A stretch of 64,000 nucleotides of DNA from Volvox africanus (lineage: Eukaryota; Chlorophyta; Chlorophyceae; Chlamydomonadales; Volvocaceae): NCBI GenBank assembly GCA_030268105.1, contig BSDZ01000025.1:248001-312000 (forward strand), written 5' to 3'. Below are positions 44,866 through 55,040 of this stretch, piece after piece. Position 1 is the first letter of the stretch, and each line of letters begins with the position of its first letter. The position numbers and the translations under genes are program-made. The notes beneath the pieces were generated by a model. It saw only the letters and a program-made list of their open reading frames with translations. It made no database searches and had not been told where the DNA came from.

Positions 44866-45295
44866 CTTGAAAACGACGAGTCCAATGGCACTAGGGATTG
44901 GAGATCCCTTAGCTCCGGAACCAATCCGATTTAGGCAATTGTTCTGGTCGAACATCAACAGTAAGCTAATTGATCATACAGCTATACTTGGATCAGTTCA
45001 CGTAGCTCATGTTATATGTAGGATATTTACTTGTCAAATTGCAACGGTTTAGGTATCACGTTGCATATGAAGTTTTCCGTCCAGGAGAATTCTGGTGCTC
45101 ATCTTTGACTTGTAGAATAAGAATGTAATGATTGCTTCTTGCTGTATCACTTTGCTGACAGTCCCGGCACGCGGACCAGGCGGTTGTTGGCTAGTCCAGC
45201 GAGAAATTACCTGCTATCCGATGGCTGAAACTAAAATATGCACGTAATCTTATGCTGTATGGAACCCAGATACTTTAAGCTATCTAATGGGTACG
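44866..45295. other. Boundary stretch between bacterial DNA and element E
   Basis: The first part may still be bacterial-derived (AT-rich) but has no recognisable frame. Element E pol begins abruptly at about 45296 with no LTR or terminal repeat. Confidence 0.4.
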
Positions 45296-47125
45296 ATCGC
45301 GTGGTGAAGGATGCGGAAAACTTCGTGCAAAGGTGCAGTTTATGTCAGCGCAACAAAGCACTATCCGGTAAGGGTCAGGGTTTATTACAACCTTTCCCTA
45401 TACCAGATGCCCCCTGGGAAAGTGTTTCTACGGACTTCGTAGTCGCGCTGCCCAAAACTGAGGGGGGATACGACTCGGTGTTCGTTATGGTCGATCGCTT
45501 GACCAAGATGGTTCACTTAGCCCCCTGCACCTCGTCTTGCACCGCTGAGCAAACAGCACGATTATTTTTTGATAACGTGGTCCGATTGCATGGCGTGGTC
45601 CTAAAAATGGTGACGTGGTAAATTTTTTGATAACGTGGTCCTAAAAATGTGATATCTGATCGCGGCGGTCAATTCACGTCTAAGTTTTGGGAAGCGCTAT
45701 GTGAACTCGTTGGTATGCGCGTTCATTTGAGCACAGCATATCATCCACAATCCGATGGGCAAACCGAACGCACAAATCGCACGTTGGGCGATATGTTACG
45801 AAATTTCATGGGACGCACACCCTCTGTTTGGGATACGTTTCTGACTTCGGCAGAATTTGCACTTAACAACGCTGTTAACCGCTCTACAGGTCAAAGCCCC
45901 TTCTTTCTAAATTACGGATTCCATCCTGCGCTACCCGTGTGGCGAGAGTTGGAGATAAAAATCCCGGCGGCTAAAACCTTTGCCAAATCGTTCCTATCCC
46001 GCATGACAGACGGAAGGCATGCTTGGATGCGGCACAACAACGGACGATGGACTACTATAATAAATCCAAACGAGACATAACATTTTCGGTGGGACAGATG
46101 GTATTATTGAGCACTAAGAATTTGCGTTCGCTCGCCAACGGTTCCCGAAAACTGCTAACTAACCCTTTCTGTTACAGATTGGCTGTGCTCTAACGGCCTG
46201 ACCAAAGAAAGGTCGTTCCGAACCAAAGGAAAGAAATAACGTAGCAGAGTGACAGGCGGGTGACGTGACTACCAGGGTGGGAGGGCAGGGCGCGAGCTGA
46301 ACAACAAAAACAAGATAAGTAATAAAGCTAGCGAGTGCTATTTATAGCGAACCTGAGGACAGGGATCGCCCTCCTCGAGTCGTACCACTCATTGGACGTA
46401 AGGTCCTGTACCGCAGCTAACCCGGCTTAAGCTACACATAGCCCGCATTAGCTCCTGCTACGAGACTTTGCCAAAGGAAGAGAAACCCCCTCTCAGTGGT
46501 TGAAAAGCTGTCCCGCCACTGGCGCGACACGCCGGGCCGCGAGAGGGCTAAAAAACGCGAACGCATAAGGGCAGCCACGAACCCCCAAGTCGAGGTAGTG
46601 CTCCCGCAACACTGAGGAACCTGCGGCCCAGCGGCCGAAGGCTTCGATAAAATCCAGGGGCACCCCCGTGAAGCACCGCCGCGACGCAGACTGTACAGGG
46701 TTTTTAGGGTTTAACTACCTCGCTGGATTGGCCCATATCCCATTGTTCGCATGGTAGGGAATGTAGCTGTGGAGCTATCCCTACCCTCCAACATGAATAT
46801 TCATCCCACATTTCATATCTCCCTCATCCGTCCTTATCGTGGCACAGCACCCATTACAAATGACACTGATGCCCCTGCAGTAATGGACCCCAGTCCCGAG
46901 ACCTGGATCGCAGGCAAGCAAAAAGTGTATGATGTGGAGCGGATACTGGATTATCGGGTTCATCGTATAGGTCGACAGCGACAAAACCGGAAGGTGCACG
47001 AGTATCTGGTCAAGTGGACTGGCTATTCTAGCGAGCACAACTCTTGGGAGCCGACATGTAATTTCTCGCCAGAAATGAAGCTCCTATTGGAGGAAGCTCG
47101 TCTACGTGCCACGCAGACCCAATGA
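45296..47125 (+). pseudogene. pol: Ty3/gypsy integrase-chromodomain fragment (element E, LTR-A family)
   Basis: The fragment starts inside the integrase zinc finger (KDAENFVQRCSLCQRN) and covers the catalytic Asp residues (TDFVVALP, ISDRGGQFT) and Glu (QTERTNRTL). It continues through the C-terminal domain to a chromodomain ending TGA at 47123-47125. Lesions: a partial local duplication at about 45565-45650 (TTTTTTGATAACGTGGTC repeated) that breaks the frame, a frame change near 46013, and a 557-bp insertion at 46158. The 5' part is missing. Its 3' LTR is at 50699-51500, separated by element F. Confidence 0.88.
46158..46714. mobile_element. 557-bp MITE-like insertion in element E
   Basis: The integrase sequence reads ..CTGCTA at 46157 and resumes CTACCTCGCTGG at 46715, so three bases (CTA) are duplicated around the insert. 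The ends are ACTAACCCTTTCTGTTACAG and, inverted, TTAAACCCTAAAAACCCTGTACAG, an imperfect terminal inverted repeat. There is no coding capacity. A 3-bp duplication fits non-autonomous CACTA- or Harbinger-type elements; the family is not determined, and the exact ends are ambiguous by 1-2 bp. Confidence 0.6.
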
Positions 47126-47182
47126 TCTCTGCAGTCGATGCTGTTCGATGCAGCGAGGACGCTGCATACGGGAGGGGGGATA

Positions 47183-47996
47183 TGTTGTATCCTTCCTTCT
47201 TCAATCATGCACTGAATCTGCACATCTGGATGTTAGCTAAGTGCACACCAAGCTTACGAACAGCGAGGCAATTCAATGCGAGTAATGGACAGCGGAAGAC
47301 TCAACAATAAGGAAAGATTCAACTTACAATAGTCTTCGATTACAGATTGGTAGTCGGCTGTCAGACCCTGTGGGCAATGTTCATCATCCGGCTGAAGATG
47401 CTATGCTGGAATAGCTCAGGCCGAATATAAATGCATAAAACGTATATATCCGAATTGAATTATGTTAAGTACACGAGTACTTAGTCCAAAGTAGCATCGA
47501 GCCGACTTCGGTCTCTAGGCGGCCATCCTCGCACCTATCACGTCGTGATACCGATGTGCAGTACAGGTCTCACTGGATTCCGATCTCAAGTGTGAGTACC
47601 CTTATAGCACTGTCCTTAATACCGCGTAATCCATGATATTATTGAATGCAACGCATGCAATATGCAAAGGACTGAATATCGATATTCGGTTGCCGACCCA
47701 ACCATCGCGATCGTCGCATTCTCGCATACGCGTATGGTTTATGACGTAGATGAGGTAATAATATTTAAAGTATTATTACGTGATATAAAATGCCAATGGA
47801 TAGATCGTGCATTAATTATCAGCCTCGAGTCAAACATGTTGACCGACAGCGTGATGTCGTAGATGATGATGCGACATGCCTGATTAGCTAGATATACTCG
47901 AGTATATCATGCTAAAATGATTGTATTATGCTTCATAATGTTCGAATGCATTGCGGCCTATTTCGGTGCAACCGGTGATCGAACCGGCATACAACA
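47183..47996 (-). repeat. LTR-A, 3' LTR of element F (814 bp)
   Basis: Read on the minus strand it runs TGTTGTATGCCGG to GGAAGGATACAACA and is preceded by GGGAGGGGGGATAGT (48012-47997). Confidence 0.9.
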
Positions 47997-48055
47997 ACTA
48001 TCCCCCCTCCCGTATGCAGCGTCCTCGCTGCATCGGACAGCATCGACTGCAAAGA

Positions 48056-50650
48056 TCATTGGGTCTGCGTGGCACGTAGACGAGCTTCCTCCAATAGGGG
48101 CTTCATTTCCGGAGAGAAGTTACACATCGGCTCCCACGAATTATGCTCGCTAGAATAGCCAGTCCACTTGACCAGATACTCGTGCACCTTCCGCTTCCAT
48201 CGTTGTCGACCTATACGATGAACCCGATAATCCAATATTTGCTCCACATCATACACTTTTTGCTTGCCTGTGATCCAGGTCTCGGGACCGGGGTCCATTA
48301 CTGCAGGGGCATGGGTGTTGTTTGTAACGGGCTCCGTGCCACGATAAGAACGGATGAGGGATATATGAAATGTGGGATGGATATTCATGTCAGAGGGTAG
48401 GGATAGTTCCACAGCTACGTTCCCTACCATGCGGACAACAGGATATGGCCCAATCCAGCGAGGTAAGAATTTACGGGAACCGTCGGCGAGCGAACGCAAG
48501 TTCTTAGTGCTCAATAATACCATCTGTCCCACCGAAAATGTTACGTCTCGTTTGGATTTATTATAATAGTCCGTCGTCCGTTATTGTGCCGCGTCCAAGC
48601 ATGCCTTCACGTCTGTCATGCGGGATAGGAACGACTTGGCAAAGGTTTTAGCCGCTGGGATATTTATCTCCAACTCTCACCACACGGGTAGCGCAGGATG
48701 GAATCCATAATTCAGAAAGAAAGGGCTTTGACCTGTAGAGGGGTTAACAGCGTTGATAAGCGCAAATTCTGCCGAAGTCAGAAATGTATCCCAAACAGAG
48801 GGTGTGCGTCCCGCGAAATTCCTCAACATGTCGCCCAGCGTGCGATTTGTGTGTTCGGTTTGCCCATCAGATTGTAGATGATATGCTGTGCTCAAATGAA
48901 CGCGCATACCGACGAGTTCACATAGCGCTTCCCAAAACTTAGACGTGAATTGACCGCCACGATCGGATATCACATTTTTAGGAACACCGTGTAATCAGAC
49001 CACGTTATCGAAAAATAATCGTGCTGTTTGCTCAGCGGTGCAAGACGAGGTGCAGGGGGCTAAGTGAACCATCTTGGTCAAGCAATCAACCATTACGAAC
49101 ACCGAGTCGTATCCCCCCTCCGTTTTGGGTAGCGCGACTACGAAGTCCATTGAAACACTTTCCCAAGGGGCATCTGGTATAGGTAAAGGTTGTAAGAACC
49201 CCTGGCCCTTACCGGATAGTGCTTTATTGCGCTGACATAAACTGCACCTTTGCACGAAGTTTTCCGCATCCTTCACCATGCGCGGCCACCAGAATGAGTG
49301 TCGTACGAGCTCTGCCGGACGCGTACTTCCAGGATGTCCTGCTAACGGGTCCTCGTGGAACTGTGCAAGAATATCGTAGGGCAAAGCATCGTCGTTCGGC
49401 ATGACGATTTGAGTGGTCGAACCATCTTTCCGTAGCCACAAATCGTTGCGCTTGTGCAAATGTTCCACATTACTTGGTGAAGCAAACCATGGATCGGCCT
49501 GATATGCCATCTTAAGTCGTTGCACGAGATCCGCTGCTATCGGCACCTCCTGACTGCGTGAACGAGTAACCGGTGCTGCCAGAATCGCAGCATGCAATGA
49601 TGGATGTCGACTGAGGGCGTCAGCAATATTAATTCTGCCGGCGATATACTCCCACGTACAGTCAAAACGAGATAGATATTCCATCCACCGGGCTTGTCGT
49701 CGATTAAGCGTGGGGACACTCTGCAAGAATGTCAACGGTTTGTGGTCAGTCTTCAGCGTAAAAGGGCGGCCTTCGAGGTAACAGCGCCACTCCTTCAAAG
49801 CATGTAGAGCTGCCAACAGCTCTTGCTCTCCGGTTGTATATCGGGTCTCCGCACCCGAGAACTTCTTACTCGTGAAGGTGATCGGTCGTCCTTCCTGCAA
49901 CAATACAGCGCCGCTTCCATGCAAGGAAGCATCCGATACAACTTCAACACGGAATGGCAACGAGTAATCAGGGAAAGAGAGGGTAACGTCGTTGGCGACA
50001 ATTCCCTTGAGCTCGTCGAATGCCCGCTGACACGCGGGTGTCCAGGCTTCAAGGGAAGCGAAACCTCCTTTCTTCGTCAAATTCGTAAGCGGGGCCGCAA
50101 TAATGGAGTATTTATTGATAAACTTACGGAAGTAGTTGGTCAAACCCAAGAACTGGCGTAGTTTGGTGAGGTTCTGTGGCGCGGGCCACTCACGAACGAC
50201 CGCTACTTTCCGTGGGTCCATCCTTATTCCAGTGGCCGACACGATGTGGCCCAAATACTCCACCTGAGGCTGCGCCCAAAAACACTTGGCGCGTTTAGCA
50301 AACAATTGCTCCCGCTTCATCACCTCAAGCACGAGCTCGAGATGCTTCAGGTGCTCCTCGCGCGTCTTAGAATATATTAAAATATCATCCAAATAACAAA
50401 CGACGAACCTGTCGATATACGGTCTGAACATGCGGTCCATCACTGCTTGAAATGTGGCGGGCGCATTAGTAAGTCCAAACGACAAGACCATGTACTCGAA
50501 GTGACCAAAGGGGGTCCGAAAAGCGGTTTTCGGAATATCAGAGGCAGCAATCCATATCTGATTATACCCTTGTTGAAGGTCAATCGAGGAAAAATAAGCT
50601 GAGCCCTTCAGCTTATCGAGCAGGTCATCGACGCGCGGCAAAGGGTAGTG
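48056..50650 (-). pseudogene. pol: pol of element F: RT, RNase H, integrase, chromodomain
   Basis: The frame enters at the RT motif [18 protein letters not shown], fused directly to LTR sequence. It runs through [21 protein letters not shown] (the RT aspartates), RNase H (VVSDAS, TDHKPL) and integrase (HEDPLAGH, CSLCQ, SMDFVVALP) to a TGA at about 49009. It resumes with ISDRGGQFT and continues to the chromodomain end at 48056. Further stops lie near 48677 (TGA) and 48583 (TAA). Two of the stops are CGA-to-TGA changes relative to sibling copies. Gag and protease are deleted. Confidence 0.9.
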
Positions 50651-50691
50651 GCCTATTTCGGTGCAACCAGTGATCGAACCGGCGTACAACA
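50651..50691 (-). repeat. 41-bp 5' LTR-A stub of element F
   Basis: On the minus strand TGTTGTACGCCGGTTCGATC and on to GAAATAGGC are the first 41 bases of LTR-A, then pol follows without leader or gag. The junction marks a deletion of several kilobases. Confidence 0.85.
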
Positions 50692-50698
50692 GGATAGT

Positions 50699-51500
50699 TG
50701 TTGTATGACGGTTCCATCACCATTCACACCGAAGTAGGCCGCAATACATTCGAGCATTATGAAGCATGATATAATCATATTAGCATGATATACTCGAGTA
50801 TATCTAGCTAATCAGGCATGCCGCATTATCATCTACGACATCGTGCTGTCGGTCAACATGTTTGACTCGAGGCTGATATTTAGGCGCGACCTATCTATTG
50901 GCATAATATCTCACGTAATAATACTTTAAATATTATTACCTTATCTGTGTCATAAACCATACGCGTATGCGAGAATGCGACGATCGCGATGGTTGGGTTG
51001 GCAACCGAATATCGATATTCGGACCTTCGTATATTGCATGCGTTGCATCCATTAATATCACGGATTACGCGATATTCAGAAAAGTGTTACCAAGGTACTC
51101 ACACTTGAGATCGGAATCCAGTGAGACCTGTACTGCACATTTGTATTGCGACGTGATAGGTGCGAGGATGGCCGCCTAGAGACCGAAGTTGGCTCGATGC
51201 TACTTTGGATCAAGTACTCGTGTACTTAACTCAGTCTATTTCGCATTCATACGATACATAGCCTAAGCTATTCTAGCATATCATCTGCAGCCGAGTGATG
51301 AACATTGCCCGCGGGGTCTGACGGCCATCTATCAATTTGTAATCAAGGACTATTGTAAGTTGAATCTTTCCTTGCTGTTGAGTCTTCCGCTGTCACTTTA
51401 CTCGCATTGAATCGCCTTGCTGTTCGTAAGCACGGTGCACTTTTAGCTAATATCCAGACGTGCAGATTCAGTGCATGATCGGAGAAGGAAGGATACAACA
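50699..51500 (+). repeat. LTR-A, 3' LTR of element E (802 bp)
   Basis: It runs TGTTGTATGACGG to GGAAGGATACAACA and is preceded by GGATAGT, the rest of the interrupted purine tract. The right flank (GCATG) leads into an inverted LTR-B fragment. Confidence 0.9.
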
Positions 51501-51668
51501 GCATGCAAGGCGGGGAGTCGTGATTGCATGGACTCTAGAGCGCATGAACAGCTAAATATATGCAAATATATTTAATGCTAGAAATGCCTTTATTAAGTTG
51601 CCTTGTTAAATCGCCTTGTTAGGTCGCATTGACCAATGCATCGGCGATAATTGAACCGTAATACAACA
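51501..51668 (-). repeat. Inverted LTR-B fragment, host of element E
   Basis: The minus strand starts TGTTGTATTACGGTTCAATT and resembles the first 170 bases of LTR-B, including the ATATGCAAATATATTTA segment shared with 3960-3985. The remainder is displaced by element E. Confidence 0.75.
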
Positions 51669-51941
51669 GGGCCCCCGGAGGTGCTTCACGCTCAGAACCA
51701 ATACAGTCCTGATGGGTTTCCCTTGAACCATGTGTTGTAGTGCCATGGCAGCAGGCAACCAAAATTCGCCTTTCCGTTGTGATGTAGGTAGGTAGGTGTT
51801 GAGCATCCTAGCACCAGGAAACACGTGCTTGCAACATCACAGCAAGGAAGGAGTGCAGCCATGAGGCGGGAGCAGACAGTGGCACTGGTGTTGGTGTTGG
51901 GAGCCCTGGTTGCGCTGGGGTGTGGACCAATAGAGACCGCA
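51669..51941. other. Unique sequence with a possible signal-peptide exon
   Basis: No gene is established. An ATG at 51861 opens a short frame reading MRREQTVALVLVLGALVALG that could be a secretory signal exon, but it stops inside the tRNA gene at 51956, and no splice partner was identified. Confidence 0.25.
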
Positions 51942-52013
51942 GTCCCTATCGTATAGTGGTTAGTACATCGCGTTGTGGCTGCGAAGACTCCGGCTCAATT
52001 CTGGGTAGGGACA
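51942..52013 (+). tRNA. tRNA-His (GTG)
   Basis: It folds as a cloverleaf. The acceptor GTCCCTA pairs perfectly with TAGGGAC. The D arm is GTAT/GTAC with loop AGTGGTTA, and the anticodon stem TCGCG/TGCGA has loop TTGTGGC (anticodon GTG). The variable region is AGAC, the T stem TCCGG/CTGGG has loop CTCAATT, and the discriminator is A. The CGTATAGTGGTTAGTAC and GCGTTGTGGC segments match eukaryotic nuclear tRNA-His. The T54 position is C, one T-stem pair is G-U, and no clean run of four T follows, so it may be a slightly decayed copy. There is no intron. Confidence 0.8.
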
Positions 52014-52574
52014 CACCTCATATGACGATTTGTTCATCCTCCTACATGCGTGCGCACTTCAACATACAATCCAATACAACAACAACCCACCTAGCTAAAG
52101 GTAAATATACAACGAAGTGTACACACACACATGCACAAACGCATCTGTGTTAGGTTCCTTGACAAATACAATGGCACGGAGGGATCCACTGGAAGGGTAA
52201 ACAAAATTGACATAAATAAGATTTTCATGATATTTCGTTATATTCGTAATCATATTTTGATTGATTACATTTACGTTCACACGCCCGGCGCTTTTTGGAA
52301 ACTCAGGTTTTGCTGGAGAAGCATTCATATTACTACTGTGACCTCGCCAAACCTGTATGTGCTCGTAAATTGTCTTTGCTGTAGATGTAAATATACTTTG
52401 CTGTAGATAAGATACAGTGAAATGTATCTTATTTGTAAGGTTGTAAGCATCCTGCTTTTCAGGTGGGTGAATATATATGTTGGGTCGTTCTCCACACACA
52501 TATGCCTACACATGTCTACACACACATGGACATGGGCAATCCTACATGGGCAATCCTACAGGCAGGGCAGGGCC
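52014..52574. other. AT-rich spacer with CA-rich simple repeats
   Basis: CA-rich runs lie at 52121-52133 and 52493-52528, and a duplicated CATGGGCAATCCTACA lies at 52529-52560. Open frames on both strands are AT-driven and lack motifs. Confidence 0.5.
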
Positions 52575-53021
52575 TGTTGTATCTCTCCTTCTTCGCTCAT
52601 GCACTTATCTGCGCGTCTGGGCCGAAGTGATACTAGTGCCGAAGTGCTTGTGGGACAGCAAAGCACCCAAGTGCGATATTATAGGCAGCAGAAGGCTTAG
52701 TAGCGATAAAAGATCCAGCTTACAATCATTGACAGGCAGCGATGTTTTCCAAAACATTCTTGCAACAATTGTTATTTCACGAGCTAATTTGCTTTATGTG
52801 CTTCACCTTATGCTGATCGCTTTTTTGTTATATTAGTGACATGTCCGGCTGTCAGAAGCGATGACAGGCTATCATCTCACAGCCGATTGCAAAGCTCAGG
52901 CTTGGCTTGGGCCGAAATTATATTGATAAAGTCCGGTAGGAGAGTTCTCAAGGCAATCCTGCTCAGGGTTTGATAAAAGCTTGCTCTGTTCGGCCGTCCT
53001 CCTGCATATCATACTCGCAAC
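52575..53021 (-). repeat. Inverted LTR-B, host of element K
   Basis: The plus strand begins TGTTGTATCTCTCC, the reverse complement of the LTR-B end (compare 5316-5340), and continues LTR-like to 53021, where LTR-C starts. Confidence 0.75.
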
Positions 53022-53540
53022 TGTTGTGCCACGGTTTGTTTCCTGCCGATGCGACACTACTAGGCGAAGTGCTACTTTGATGAACGCATGAACGATCAAT
53101 GCATATGAATGAACTTGCATGATATAAATGTATTCGTATACATTAATATATGCATTTGGCATGTCACCATTATCCATCGTGACATCGCATCATGGCAAAT
53201 CCGCGTAGCATGCATGAAAGCCCAAAGCATGGAAGTGCGCATTATGCTCGTGCTACGAAACGATAAGTAATATTATTTGATATAATATTACTTCATTACA
53301 GCACACGTTGAGAGCGCCGCCCTCGTCGTGATATGCCTTGCAACCAAATATCGTTATTCCGACCCTTGCATGATGCGAATGCCGGAAAGGCTTATCGGTT
53401 GTTATGCTTGGACATCGCCTACACGCAGTAGGGTTGTCACACTTAGGATCTGCCTCCTAGTGTGAATTGTACGGCATTGCGATGCTGTGAGTATAACAGA
53501 TGCAAGGACGGCTAAGCAAGACAAGACATTCGATACCGGT
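53022..53540 (+). repeat. Truncated 5' LTR-C of element K
   Basis: It starts TGTTGTGCCACGG and follows LTR-C to ATACCGG. It is then fused to TTTGTAATTG, the start of the ORF0 intron. The last part of the LTR, the primer site and ORF0 exon 1 are missing. CCGG is present at both deletion ends in the intact copies. Confidence 0.85.
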
Positions 53541-54297
53541 TTGTAATTGCTTAATTGCTTTTGTCTAGATTGCTGCACTTGTTGTGTAAGTGTACGCTCT
53601 GAGTCGCAGGTAATCTCAGCGCTCCGGCATTGCTTGCCGTGACGACTGAGACCGGCTTTCGTCCGGACCAGTTGGCGACTCTTATCGCCCAAACTACGGA
53701 GATTAGGACTCAGCTGGGCAAGTACTTGCTGAGTTTACTGGATCTTCTCAAGAGTACTGTCGGTATTATTATTATTATTATTTTGGTTACTCCGCCCTTG
53801 TGGGCTGGCGTGTATTATGGAAATCTCCGGGATTTTAACCGAGTGGGCACGCGTACCTCAGCGTCTACATCTGAGGCCGCTAGAGATCACCTGTTTTTTG
53901 GTTTCGCAGAGTTTCTTATTCTCTACGGCCCCTATCCATGTGCCAGCCCCTTCGGACCTACTGGCATTTAGGTGGGTGTCAATCCGCCCCGCACCATCAG
54001 CCCTGTTACGGGTCTCAGGTGCGCACTTCTCAGGGTATGCATTTAACCCTCTGAGGACTCGGATCCAACTCCGTAGATTCGGGTAATCCAAGCTGCATTC
54101 CCCCTACGCCATTCTTCCCCGACCCAAATTCGAACTGGCGACTCTGTAGTCCCTGGCCCGGATCCCTAGGAATTGGCCTCGAGAGGCGGATCTGTACTGT
54201 CAGTAGGATCACCGAATCACCGAATCGTCTTGTACTCTTGCCCTTGCGATAGAAGTCGGCTTCTATTACGCAAACCTAGGGTATTGCTTCGTGTTCT
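53541..54297 (+). other. Leader of element K (ORF0 exon 2) interrupted by a SINE-like insert
   Basis: The sequence matches 32719-33028 (ORF0 intron and exon 2: TTETGFRPDQLATLIAQ, then the Leu-rich stretch) up to 53765, is interrupted until 54193, and resumes to the gag ATG at 54298. With exon 1 lost, ORF0 cannot be made. Confidence 0.8.
53766..54193 (-). mobile_element. SINE-like retroposon, 428 bp, with (TAA)n tail
   Basis: It is flanked by GTACTGTCGGTA (53754-53765) and GTACTGTCAGTA (54194-54205), a 12-bp target duplication with one mismatch. On the minus strand it ends in AAAATAATAATAATAATAA and has no open frame. Near its minus-strand 5' end AGTTCGAATTTGG (complement of about 54122-54136) resembles a Pol III B box. 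This suggests a tRNA-derived SINE. Confidence 0.65.
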
Positions 54298-55040
54298 ATG
54301 TCTGCGGAACACGACGATACGCTGCTCACTAGCTTAGCTAGCCAACCCAATTTCGTTGTGGCTACTAGAGCTCCGGATAGAGGTCTTGAGACTGTTGGCA
54401 CGCGAGCCACTCAAGAGCCCCTTGTCCTTCAGACCCCTGCCCACTTAATTGTGCCGCATTCAGCAGTTAATACGAATATGGACAACACTGCTGAACCACA
54501 GGTTCTGCGATTACCTCAATCGCAAGGGCACGCTGCCATCCCTGAGGTGATGAGATTGACAATTCCGGTTCCTAGGCTTAATATCTTGCTGGGTGAAAAG
54601 ACACCAGGACCGAGCATAGCTGATGCAACTCGTGTGTACGTGCGTGACGCTAAAAAGTATCTCCAGGCTGTTCATGGTGGCGATAATGATGGTATCAGGT
54701 GTCTCTTCGTTGGTAACACCCTCGAGGGCTCAGCGAAGGACTGGTATCGCGAATGGACCACCGCCCGGATCGAATATACTTTTGACGAGTTGATTTCCGC
54801 TCTGCTCGCACGGTTCGCTACTGGGGTGCAAGCACGTGATGTGGAGGCTTGTAAGGTTTTGGCGGCCGGTAGCTACCACATGCGTCGGGGTGAAAATGTA
54901 CCTGCGTACCAGTCACGCTTCGAAGCACTAGTGACCCCCATTGCTGATCTCACCGAGACCGAGCGTGTCTTTTGGTTTAAGCGAGGCCTGATGAAACTTT
55001 TGGCTAAATGGTGCGCTACTGACTTGTCTGGGGTGCCGTT
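54298..55040 (+). pseudogene. gag: gag of element K, truncated by element H
   Basis: The frame is intact from MSAEHDD through the segment that is deleted in the 31.7-kb element (here TRVYVRDAKKYLQ) and the retrotransposon-gag domain (LFVGNTLEGSAKDWYREW, TETERVFWFKRGL). It is cut at 55040 by LTR-A. The zinc knuckle is displaced. The remainder should lie right of the window behind the nested insertions. Confidence 0.9.

Larger units (their letters stand above)
47183..50691 (-). mobile_element. Internally deleted gypsy element F inserted in the polypurine tract of E
   Basis: Minus-strand order is a 41-bp 5' LTR stub (50691-50651), pol from RT to chromodomain (50650-48056), purine tract, and full 3' LTR-A (47996-47183). 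It is flanked by GGATA at 47178-47182 and GGATA at 50692-50696. The following GT and the LTR at 50699 complete the interrupted tract of element E. This explains an arrangement that otherwise looks like two elements joined 3' to 3' over one LTR. Confidence 0.88.

Noticed and set aside
46698..46714. TTTTTAGGGTTT as interstitial telomere repeat (algal TTTTAGGG)
   Set aside because: Just over one unit, and it forms the terminal repeat of the 557-bp insert.
45296..51500. Two elements joined 3' to 3' over one shared LTR (palindromic retroelement or autointegration product)
   Set aside because: GGATA duplications at 47178-47182 and 50692-50696 show a normal nested integration of F into E.
51606..51824. 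72-codon minus-strand frame as a copia integrase relic
   Set aside because: No catalytic motif; the frame runs into the LTR-B fragment and looks like chance.
52095..52499. 134-codon minus-strand frame in the AT-rich spacer
   Set aside because: Composition-driven, no motif, contains simple CA repeats.
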